Position numbers and translations under genes: made by a program. The notes beneath the pieces are model-generated. The model was not told where the DNA came from and searched no databases. It was given only the letters and a program-made list of their open reading frames with translations. A stretch of DNA of 41,696 nucleotides from Deltaproteobacteria bacterium (GTDB taxonomy: Bacteria; Myxococcota_A; Polyangia; JAAYKL01), in assembly GCA_016935665.1 (NCBI GenBank), contig JAFGQN010000196.1:1-41696 (forward strand). Reading direction: 5' to 3'. This document shows positions 34,556-41,696 of the stretch, piece after piece. The number at the start of each line of letters is the position of its first letter. Position 1 is the stretch's first letter.

Positions 34556-37500
34556 TTATTCCATGTCGTCTGGACAAAAGTCTCGTTTCACCCTTTTCGC
34601 GTCACGTCGGTATTGTTCGGAAAGTTCTTTCAGTGTTGTGGACAAGCGTTGAAATCCTTCGTCCATGAGCGCCTTTGCCTGCTGTTCGTATTCGTCAGCC
34701 AGCTTTAGCTCTCTCTCGCCGTCCGCTTCTACAAAATGATAACCCTCTAAATTGAAAAGCGCATTGCTGTAGCCGCGTCGTAGTTCTTCCATATCTGCTT
34801 GATTCATGATTTCGGCAATGTCTTTGTGAATCCATAGCCCGCTCGGGTCCGCTGGAGAATGTATCAGCACTTTTCCAAGTGACTGTAATCCGACCTCGAG
34901 TCGGTCATCCTCTTTTAGTAATTTTACGGCATTTTCGAACCATGATTGCAGTTTCTCCGGAGCTAGATTCCCTTCATCATCTATCCCCGGAATGCGTGAC
35001 CACGCGTCGAGGAGTTTGTAGCCCTGCCTAGCAATATTCTGTTCCTGTTCAGATGGTTCTTGGGCCTCACCTTCCCGTGGCTTATAGATTGAACGTATCA
35101 GCATAGCGAAGAAATCCGGTTGTTCCGCCAATGATTGATTTAAGTAATTGGGCGACAATTTGCTTCGATGCGTCATAAAATCCAAGTATGCCCACTCGAT
35201 GCGAAATTTGATTTTGTCAGGGATGCCTTGTGTCCTCTGGAAGACCTCAAGCAGGTTTTCTATATAGAACTGTGACATCTGATCTTGTGGTTCGTGGGAT
35301 GAAACGGCAGCAATCAAAACAGCGGAAAGAAGACTACCATCGAGCTCATTTCCTTGCTCCAAATGCGAATGCAGACAGCGAATGGCAGCAAGAGGACGAC
35401 CATTTGCAAGCAGTTTTTCTGCTGCAAAATTCAAATTTTGGGTGTCGGAGAATACCTGCGCCGGAGTACTTTTCCAATACTTCGCTTCGTCATCCCCAAG
35501 GTGTTTTTCCACCAAATCCCAAATGTCTTTTTGAAAAGAGAGATAGTTGAGAATAGCGACTTTGCGATTGGTGTTCAGCTTTTCAAATCCAAGCGCTTCT
35601 AGCCACTTTTTTCCCTCCCGACGATATCTTTGCCAGACATACGCAGAGACGAACTCAATTGCGCGACTATCCATCGAATCAAGCAGGGAGAGCAATTCTG
35701 GAATGGACTCCTGTTTTTCGTCGACAACGCTTCCGATATGTTGACCGACCAGTCGAGGAACATCGGTACTGAGTGCAAATTCTAAGAGACCATTCAAGGG
35801 CAGCTTTAGTACAAGCTGCTTTGCGGCCTCATCGCGCTTTTTGGCATTTAGCTCTCTCTGCTGACGGGGGTCGAGGTCGCTATCAATGTCCCAGTCTTTT
35901 GCATTGAAAAGCTCTCTTAGTTGAATTGTTTCATCCTTGGGTTCTATCTTATCGACAACTTCCTTCAACCGGGCAGTGTTTTCATCCGGCATTGTCCAAT
36001 CTTCAGCTCGGTATTTGTAGTGTCGCTGATATACTGATTTGAGCTTTTTCCAGATTTCAAACTGTTCATCAGAGCTCAGGTCAGCCTGTTCAATCATATC
36101 GCACGCTCTTTTGAAAGATTCACTCGTGAGGTTGTCTATCTGGGCGGCCAGTTTTTCAAGCTCTAACCCCTGTGATGCAAACAGCTCAACATAAGCATTG
36201 GAAAAGAAAATCGATTGGTCGATATACTCGGAACGAAAGACTTTGTATTCCCATTTTCCTTCTTCGTTGGGGGCAGGTATCCAATTCGGTGTAGATGTTC
36301 CCGACGTAGTAGTAGTGACATTAGGCAACAAGCCGCTCAGTAGTTTCTCGGCGACGGCAGGATGCTCCTTTATGAGTGGCTTAATGGCGTTTTGCTTCTG
36401 CTTCCCGTTTGCCGTTGTATGACATTTCCACGGCAAATAGATGTCCTTCAAGGAACGTAGTGGACGATTACCCCAATTGCTACCAAGATCAATAGAATCA
36501 AGGTATCCAAGAATTGCGGTCACTTGGGGCAGGTAGTCTGGAATCCACGCAAGTGATTCAAGCGCCCAGAGCAATCCAGAGAGGTAGCTCATACCGCCGA
36601 TTCCGCTTGATTCTTCAGAGACCAAATCTGAAAAATGCTCGGGATGTTTTTGAAGCTCCGCTTCAACCGACTTTAGGAATTGTTGTGGTGCCGCCTCAGC
36701 CAAATGTGTAAGGTTGTCTTTAATAGATGCCCACCCCTGCCAATCTCTTCCTTCGAGCACGGAGCGTACAATGACGACGGACACACCATCACGAAGCGAC
36801 AACGTAACATGCTTCAGTTTGTCTGGGAAAACGCCAACTAATGCAGTACCACCTGCTAGTCCTTTGCATATGTGAGCAGAAAACTTAGGACGTAGCCCCT
36901 TGATTGGGGCAAGGAAGCGCTCATCCTTTTCCAGATTGAAACGAGGATCGACTTGGGTCAGTGCTTCAATTGCCACATTTTTAAAATTGTTGATATGGTC
37001 ATCAAAAATGAGTGAACCGCAGTCATGAAATAGTTCTACCCGATTATTCACTCTCCATACGCCATCCTTCAGTTTGAGGAGTCCCGGACAACTTGAGAGC
37101 AAGTTTCTAATTTTTACTATCCAATCGTCGAATTTCTCTCTGGTTACTCTTTCTATGAGTTTTTTGTCATTTGGATTGTTTTCATCCCAGCCACCAATAA
37201 GTGAAAGTAACGCCTGCTCCGTGTCTGGTTTGTATTTGGTCGGTGTTTTCGGAGTACCTGCGTGAGTTGCAGCCACAAAATCAGGTGGCATTTTTTCTGG
37301 AACTTTTCTTTCAAAGATTTTTCGGATTTTTTCGTCGAACTGGTCAATTGTGATTGTCCCACCATTGATATTTATGGTTTGAACCTCGTTTAAGACCATT
37401 GACCAAACTTCGTCCGCAGAATCCTCTTTGTAGTTTTCAATGATGCTATTAAGCAGTGCCAATACTATGCCACGTTTAATATCCAAATCGAACGTGAGAA

Positions 37501-38107
37501 TATGAAAGCTTTTAAGAAACTCCCATACTTGGACGTCGGTCAATGCCATTCCTGAGTTTGCATCCTTCAAGAGTTGTCTAAAGACTTGGACTTTTGTACG
37601 TTTGTTTTTGCTGGTTGCCTTGTCTTTATCGACTTGGTTAAAAAACTGTACCTCGTCTTTGGATGTACGTGCCCATTCAAGGACAGTCCTCATTTCCAAA
37701 TCCGTCCCCTTAAGAGGCCCGGCAATCAAGGCAATTTGGTCTGTACCTTTTGTAAACACTCCCGGGTTGTTGAAGTCCTGCCATGCCTCGATAATCACTT
37801 GTTGGAACAACTTGTTGCCTTCCGTAAGTGCAATATTGTGTTTCACTTGGCAGAGTAATCGGGCTCGGGAGCTGCTATTTTCGGCGGTAACAACTAAGTC
37901 TTCGGTAGCATATCCTTCTTTTCGTGCCTGTGTCAGAATCTCCTTTACTGGAATTGACCGTAAACAGGGTGCAACACCGTTCGCGAGCATTAAAATAGAA
38001 AAAGCGGTCTGGACACGGGATTCAAATATCGGTCCACCGCCACCGGAGCCAAATGTTGGAGAGAGATCCTTGGGTGATTTTTTTTCAGTTTTCTTCTTTT
38101 TTTCCAT
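34556..38107 (-). CDS. Large predicted PD-(D/E)XK-type nuclease with helical repeat body
   Basis: A 1183-residue protein. Residues 18-45 are FGSGGGGPIFESRVQTAF-like, the start of a nuclease domain seen in CBASS Cap4/DUF4297-type and related defence proteins. The active site probably includes Glu29, Asp70 (ATEDLVV) and Gln87/Lys89 in LLCQVKHN, the Q-x-K form of PD-(D/E)XK. The next 1000 residues are helical with many Leu, Glu and Lys residues, probably HEAT/TPR-like sensor repeats. I find no P-loop, so an NTPase of the STAND type is not shown. No signal peptide; cytoplasmic. The gene is convergent with the DUF262 cassette. Likely role: anti-phage or anti-plasmid effector. Confidence 0.72.
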   Translation of the reverse strand: MEKKKKTEKKSPKDLSPTFGSGGGGPIFESRVQTAFSILMLANGVAPCLRSIPVKEILTQARKEGYATEDLVVTAENSSSRARLLCQVKHNIALTEGNKLFQQVIIEAWQDFNNPGVFTKGTDQIALIAGPLKGTDLEMRTVLEWARTSKDEVQFFNQVDKDKATSKNKRTKVQVFRQLLKDANSGMALTDVQVWEFLKSFHILTFDLDIKRGIVLALLNSIIENYKEDSADEVWSMVLNEVQTININGGTITIDQFDEKIRKIFERKVPEKMPPDFVAATHAGTPKTPTKYKPDTEQALLSLIGGWDENNPNDKKLIERVTREKFDDWIVKIRNLLSSCPGLLKLKDGVWRVNNRVELFHDCGSLIFDDHINNFKNVAIEALTQVDPRFNLEKDERFLAPIKGLRPKFSAHICKGLAGGTALVGVFPDKLKHVTLSLRDGVSVVIVRSVLEGRDWQGWASIKDNLTHLAEAAPQQFLKSVEAELQKHPEHFSDLVSEESSGIGGMSYLSGLLWALESLAWIPDYLPQVTAILGYLDSIDLGSNWGNRPLRSLKDIYLPWKCHTTANGKQKQNAIKPLIKEHPAVAEKLLSGLLPNVTTTTSGTSTPNWIPAPNEEGKWEYKVFRSEYIDQSIFFSNAYVELFASQGLELEKLAAQIDNLTSESFKRACDMIEQADLSSDEQFEIWKKLKSVYQRHYKYRAEDWTMPDENTARLKEVVDKIEPKDETIQLRELFNAKDWDIDSDLDPRQQRELNAKKRDEAAKQLVLKLPLNGLLEFALSTDVPRLVGQHIGSVVDEKQESIPELLSLLDSMDSRAIEFVSAYVWQRYRREGKKWLEALGFEKLNTNRKVAILNYLSFQKDIWDLVEKHLGDDEAKYWKSTPAQVFSDTQNLNFAAEKLLANGRPLAAIRCLHSHLEQGNELDGSLLSAVLIAAVSSHEPQDQMSQFYIENLLEVFQRTQGIPDKIKFRIEWAYLDFMTHRSKLSPNYLNQSLAEQPDFFAMLIRSIYKPREGEAQEPSEQEQNIARQGYKLLDAWSRIPGIDDEGNLAPEKLQSWFENAVKLLKEDDRLEVGLQSLGKVLIHSPADPSGLWIHKDIAEIMNQADMEELRRGYSNALFNLEGYHFVEADGERELKLADEYEQQAKALMDEGFQRLSTTLKELSEQYRRDAKRVKRDFCPDDME

Positions 38108-38265
38108 GTCACATTTGTTGGATTAAGTATTGTTTTTGTACAACAGCACACTTCATACATTTTGTTTTATATAGCCAAGTCAAAACGGGGTCATTGTTAA
38201 AACGGGGTTTGTTGTTGACAATTGACACGTGTTCCCAGTAGAAATCCCACTATCCGCTGGCCCTT

Positions 38266-38472
38266 TCATTTCTTCGGCTTCTTCTTGCCACACTTATTAC
38301 AGCCTTTGTTTTCGCATTTATCGGAAAGTGGGGTGCCGTCTTTGCATTTTGTTTCGCCGTTTTGGCAGACTACCCCGCCATGCCGTGAGCAGCATCCGCG
38401 ACAATCGGCACGGGCTGTATTTGTGGTAAGGGTAATCAATAATAAACCGGTAACAAAAAATGCGCGAAGCAT
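38266..38472 (-). CDS. Small secreted Cys-rich protein
   Basis: A 68-residue protein with a strong ribosome site (GGGAGGT, 4 bases before the ATG). Residues 1-22 are a signal peptide ending in ARA, cleaved before Asp23. The mature part of about 46 residues has eight Cys (CRGCC, VVC, KC, KC and GCNKC) and ends in a Lys-rich tail (KKKPKK). The CRGCC-x-HGG and DGTPLS text resembles small secreted proteins often found beside DNA/RNA endonucleases in Proteobacteria. The partner nuclease gene is not adjacent here. It may fold by disulphides or bind metal. No closer assignment is possible. Confidence 0.8.
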   Translation of the reverse strand: MLRAFFVTGLLLITLTTNTARADCRGCCSRHGGVVCQNGETKCKDGTPLSDKCENKGCNKCGKKKPKK

Positions 38473-38551
38473 GACGACCTCCCATTTTCAGCAGAATGCT
38501 CTATGATTTTACGCCATTGTTTGGAAAGTCCCACCCCCGGATAACGATTTT

Positions 38552-38857
38552 CCCAACCGATTCCATACCAAAATCTCGAATGTACAACGCCATGCAGTAT
38601 CTCGCGCAGCGCGATTTTTTCCTCCCAGCGGCATAAAAAGTCTGCCCAGCAAAGCCCATTCTACTCAAATTGACGGCAGTAGACGCAGGTGGGCACAATG
38701 CGGATGCATTGCGTGGCGGTGAAGACTGTTGGCAGGGGTTTAGTTATCCGGGCGACACGTTTATACTCTAATGGTTACGCATGGCACATGTACCAGCGGG
38801 AAACAGGGCATCACGATTCCCGCGTTTCCACTGTTTTAACGCCGGCCAGTAACCTGA
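38552..38857. repeat. Dispersed repeat, copy B (about 306 bp)
   Basis: Same direction as copies A and C. Shares long identical blocks with C, such as AATCTCGAATGTACAACGCC and GGCGACACGTTTA. Holds the hairpin CAATGC-GGAT-GCATTG. Copy B extends to AACCTGA, where A has AACTTGA. Genes at 39.1-41.1 kb lie between B and C. Confidence 0.88.
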
Positions 38858-38991
38858 CTATGATAGCGCGCTCCTCCGATTGAAATACCGAACCCATTTT
38901 TTTTGTTCAGGAAGACGTAATACAGAAACTTCGGCGCAATTCCAATACTCTCGATATTGCCTGCGAGTTTGCTGCTCTAAATTGCGCGCTT

Positions 38992-39019
38992 AAAGATCCT
39001 CTGCCGGCAGAGGATCTTT
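38992..39019. terminator. Perfect 28-bp palindrome, terminator-like
   Basis: Left arm AAAGATCCTCTGCC (38992-39005) and right arm GGCAGAGGATCTTT (39006-39019), with T-rich text after it (TTCGTTATTTTT). As RNA it folds to a strong stem with a short loop. It lies after repeat B and before the membrane protein gene. It may end transcription rightwards from the repeat or be an operator. Confidence 0.55.
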
Positions 39020-39152
39020 TCGTTATTTTTAAAAAATGTTTCTATTCGCCAAGTATCGTGGTATTTGATGTTATACCAAATGCAGCAGTGAAACAGGTTG
39101 AATAGAGATTTCGTTCCGTCAACGAAATGTTGGAACGAAGGAGTTGCAAACA

Positions 39153-40445
39153 ATGGCCCGGCGTCATTCACCCTTTAGCCAGTTCAGAATTTTAAATTGG
39201 AACATCTGGCAAATGCTTTCCAAACCCTTTTTTATTCCGCCGCAGGATTGTCCTGGTGAGGCCCCTAATCGGAAGTCTTCAAATCCTAAAAGTAAACAAA
39301 CGTTACGTTCAAAAGGCAGATCTAGCCGCCCGAAACAAAACACATATATTTTTCATTGGTTATTTAAGGGAGGACTAATTTTCTTTTTTTTGCTGTTAGG
39401 AACCTGGATGGTTTGGGATGATCCAGGGGCTCGTCGCCAGATGGGAATACTACTGTTTTGTTTTGCAGGCGCGGTATTGGCTTTTGGAATTTTGCAGTCA
39501 AAAGGAAAAATACAATTCTCAGACTGGCAATTGGCCGGTGCAGCCGCATTTATCGTAATACTGGTAATTTTGTCCTGGAAACAACTTGGCAACAATTCTA
39601 CAAAAATAAAAACTGAAACAGTAACCGACCAAGTTGAAACCCAGTCAGGACAAGCAAACAGCGCTGAAGAAAAAACCGACAAAATATCAAAAAAAATTTT
39701 GGGAAAAGTTTTTTTTGAAGGCGAACCTTTCAAATTTAAAAATGTACATATTTCCAGTGGTGGAGTTACGATTGATTCGCTGAATAAAGGCGGCATTGGC
39801 GAATTCAGTTTTATGCGAAAAACAAAACAAAAAACAGCTGATTTCACATTCGAAAATGTCTGTTATAAGGCCACGAAGAAGAACGTTGTGATTCCCGAAG
39901 ATAACACAGTAACAATAGCGCTTTCAGAAAAAGACCGGGTTCCTGTTGTTCATCTTTTTTGTGATGCCCAAACTACATCAATATTGAAATACGAAATCGA
40001 CAGGATGCTTGCTAAAGAACCAAAGGCGTATAAGTCATTTAAATACGAACTCAAAGTATTTCCCAATCAAACAGTTCATCCGACAAATGGCCCACCAGTT
40101 TTGTCTGATCTGGTTGCAGACAAGATATTTGGGGGCGTAAACTTAACTTGTGAATGCCTGACCTCCCAATTGCGGTGGAATGGTATTCAAAGCAACCCGA
40201 AAATTAGCCATCCCCACCGTCGCTCGCGAACTACGAGTCCCAAAAACGAAGTGATTGATGAATGCATAAACCTGTCGGCAATAAATTACCCTCGTCAGGT
40301 TGATACTGGCGGCATGGGTCCGGATTCTGACGCTGTACAGCGGGCAAAAGTTGAATGTAGCAAACGCCGTCGCGGATCGCAGCAACTATGGAAGATAGAA
40401 TTTGAAGGAAAACAATGGGAGTGTGAATGCCGTGACTCGCTGTAA
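39153..40445 (+). CDS. Membrane protein of unknown function with three N-terminal helices
   Basis: A 430-residue protein. The start at 39153 has AAGGAG 9 bases upstream. Residues 1-60 are basic. Three hydrophobic helices lie at about 67-87, 95-112 and 125-143 (IFFFLLLGTWMVW, then GILLFCFAGAVLAFGIL and AFIVILVILSW). A linker rich in Lys, Thr and Glu follows (about 145-180), then a domain of about 245 residues. Part of it (VFFEGEPFKFKNVHISSGG) has the look of a carboxypeptidase-regulatory beta sandwich; the last 90 residues have Cys pairs (LTCECL, ECINL, ECSKRR and WECECRD). No family recognised. It lies 49 bp before a lipoprotein gene in the same direction, between repeats B and C, so it may be cargo of that element. 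Confidence 0.72.
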   Translation: MARRHSPFSQFRILNWNIWQMLSKPFFIPPQDCPGEAPNRKSSNPKSKQTLRSKGRSSRPKQNTYIFHWLFKGGLIFFFLLLGTWMVWDDPGARRQMGILLFCFAGAVLAFGILQSKGKIQFSDWQLAGAAAFIVILVILSWKQLGNNSTKIKTETVTDQVETQSGQANSAEEKTDKISKKILGKVFFEGEPFKFKNVHISSGGVTIDSLNKGGIGEFSFMRKTKQKTADFTFENVCYKATKKNVVIPEDNTVTIALSEKDRVPVVHLFCDAQTTSILKYEIDRMLAKEPKAYKSFKYELKVFPNQTVHPTNGPPVLSDLVADKIFGGVNLTCECLTSQLRWNGIQSNPKISHPHRRSRTTSPKNEVIDECINLSAINYPRQVDTGGMGPDSDAVQRAKVECSKRRRGSQQLWKIEFEGKQWECECRDSL

Positions 40446-40494
40446 AGCAAATCATTTGAGATATCTGTATCTCAATTTGCATTGGAGGTAAAAA

Positions 40495-41139
40495 ATGAAA
40501 TTTTGGTGCATTTTGATCGTTACATTTTTTATTGCAGGCAGTCTACTGGCCTGTGGCGCCGTTAGTGACACACCGGCAAAAGTGTCTAATTTGTCGGAAT
40601 CTTCCAGGGAGTCAACCGAAATAGGGACAACAGAGGAAGATGTCACTGTTGTCAAACCATCGCCTCCGCCCATCCCTACACCTCCGTTAAGTACGGCACC
40701 AGTTGAATTGATTCCTGGACGTGTAAGAAACGCCTATCCATCCAATTCTGAATTGGGGCAAGTCGAATACCAGAGGGATGCTGACGGATGGAATGTCGAT
40801 CTTAAGGTACAGCCCTCGTCAGTGCCGGATCGCGGCGAATGGGCAGGATATTGTTGGGACCTTAGTGCTGTAGATGGAACACGCCATAGTGAGTTAGTGC
40901 TGGAATTTGCCAACGTGAGTGAGGCTGCAGAAGTGGAAGTAAAGCTGGAACGAGAAAACAACAAAATTCAAGAAGCGGTATTGCAATATTTAAAGGAAGG
41001 AACAATTGAGATTGATTTGTCCACTTATCCTAGAGTGAGATCGGAAATTGCGCGTGTCTGCATCATGGCGCTTGGTAGAGCAACGGCAAAGAAGCCCACA
41101 ACGGTAAAATTTAAGCTCTCAAAGGTATTTGTAAAATAG
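40495..41139 (+). CDS. Lipoprotein with Pro-rich linker and carbohydrate-binding-like domain
   Basis: A 214-residue lipoprotein. The ribosome site GGAGG is 6 bases before the ATG. Lipobox LLAC gives Cys20. Residues 40-75 are Ser/Thr/Pro-rich (KPSPPPIPTPPLS). The last 130 residues resemble a jelly-roll binding domain of CIA30/CBM type: YCWDLSAVDGTRHSELVLEF, then VEVKLERENNK and a C-terminal strand VKFKLSKVFVK. Such folds bind sugars or proteins. Unlike the other lipoproteins in the window the linker has no Asp/Thr repeat. It follows the membrane protein gene, probably as one transcript. Confidence 0.78.
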   Translation: MKFWCILIVTFFIAGSLLACGAVSDTPAKVSNLSESSRESTEIGTTEEDVTVVKPSPPPIPTPPLSTAPVELIPGRVRNAYPSNSELGQVEYQRDADGWNVDLKVQPSSVPDRGEWAGYCWDLSAVDGTRHSELVLEFANVSEAAEVEVKLERENNKIQEAVLQYLKEGTIEIDLSTYPRVRSEIARVCIMALGRATAKKPTTVKFKLSKVFVK

Positions 41140-41481
41140 TCTTTTCGTAAAACATGCCCAAAGGCTGCTACCCACAACGTTTTTTTCAAATTTGTGCATT
41201 GATATTGATACCGTCTGGTTGTTTGTTCGGTTACGGGTTACTTTTTGCGGATAACTGATTGAAGTCTAAAAAAAACGTCACTGTCCTGTGGGACGGGAAT
41301 CACATTGCGAAAATACCAACAATTTGTGGCAAACGCCGAAAAAAATCGCCCCGATACGACTTTCCAATTTTGCTACTTGTTTCTCATGAATCAATCAATT
41401 GGGAACGTCCCGTTTGTGCTCCAACGACCCCATTCACGCCTCTTCCAAAGTCCCAAAAAAATCCCAAACCCGGACAATTAT
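41140..41481. other. Intergenic, no gene seen
   Basis: An open plus-strand frame from a TTG at 41259 runs into dispersed repeat C, but it has no ribosome site and its protein text is mostly Pro, Ser and Lys, as expected of non-coding DNA. No promoter or RNA gene is evident. Confidence 0.4.
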
Positions 41482-41696
41482 CCTCCCAACTGATTCCATA
41501 CCAAAATCTCGAATGTACAACGCCATGCAGTATGTCGCGCAGCATGATTTTTTCCTACCAGCGGCATAAAAAGTCTGCCCAGCAAGGTCCATTCTACTCA
41601 AATTGACGGCAGTTGACGCAGGTGGGCACAATGCGGATGCATTGCGTAGCGGTGAAGACTGTTGGCAGGGGTTTAGTTATCCGGGCGACACGTTTA
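41482..41696. repeat. Dispersed repeat, copy C (cut by window end)
   Basis: Matches the first 215 bp of copy B, differing at about one base in fifteen or fewer, with the same direction and the hairpin CAATGC-GGAT-GCATTG. The window ends at GGCGACACGTTTA, the same block seen in A and B, so about 90 bp are missing. Confidence 0.88.

Noticed and set aside
38501-38698. Minus-strand frame beginning MCPPAS, also in copies A and C
   Set aside because: It is conserved only as part of the dispersed repeat; changes between copies hit amino acids freely and there is no ribosome site.
41259-41606. Plus-strand frame of 115 codons
   Set aside because: TTG start without ribosome site, runs into repeat C and has non-protein-like composition.
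27427-41696. Integron cassette array with attC sites
   Set aside because: The repeats are about 305 bp, the genes between them point both ways, no integrase is seen, and core site motifs were not found.

Overview
The window reads as a piece of a Gram-negative chromosome of about 50% GC, probably from an anaerobic or microaerophilic member of the Myxococcota or former Deltaproteobacteria. This is an inference. It rests on a class I hybrid cluster protein, a Desulfovibrio-like split PurL/PurQ, a standalone IMP cyclohydrolase, corrinoid proteins, and many outer-membrane lipoproteins whose lipid-anchored Cys is joined to the functional domain by a Ser/Asp/Thr-rich linker. No taxonomic marker gene is present.

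Layout. 0.2-4.7 kb: a leftward purine block (purH cyclohydrolase domain, purD, purE), followed by a YrdC-domain protein, a small membrane protein and a Cys-rich lipoprotein. 4.9-9.3 kb: a protein with a TonB-like anchor, tRNA-Leu(UAA), an HTH/pseudo-receiver regulator, a patatin-like phospholipase and a PC4-like ssDNA-binding protein. 9.6-13.4 kb: purL and purQ, overlapping by 8 bp. 13.6-18.3 kb: a putative triheme lipoprotein, a beta-helix lipoprotein and a GH9 glucanase lipoprotein. 18.4-21.4 kb: a tightly overlapping operon of a corrinoid protein, an internally shortened UroD-like protein and a hybrid histidine kinase. 21.4-25.0 kb: an nitrosative/redox-stress block of a ferredoxin and hcp behind a palindromic operator, an Rrf2 regulator and thioredoxin. 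25.5-29.1 kb: three more linker lipoproteins (rhodanese, FGE/SUMF and propeller domains). 29.4-41.7 kb: an accessory region holding a tandem minisatellite, a three-gene DUF262/ATPase/unknown cassette, a convergent 1183-residue predicted nuclease, a small Cys-rich secreted protein, two surface or membrane proteins, and three same-direction copies of a dispersed repeat of about 305 bp (27.4, 38.6 and 41.5 kb).

How the parts fit. PurL/Q, PurD, PurE and PurH cover four steps of de novo IMP synthesis. The PurH here lacks the AICAR transformylase half, so that step must be encoded elsewhere. The Rrf2 protein probably controls hcp and its ferredoxin. The corrinoid/UroD/kinase operon looks like methyltransferase parts reused as a sensor that feeds a phosphorelay; this is the best candidate for an undescribed system. 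The accessory region resembles a defence island.
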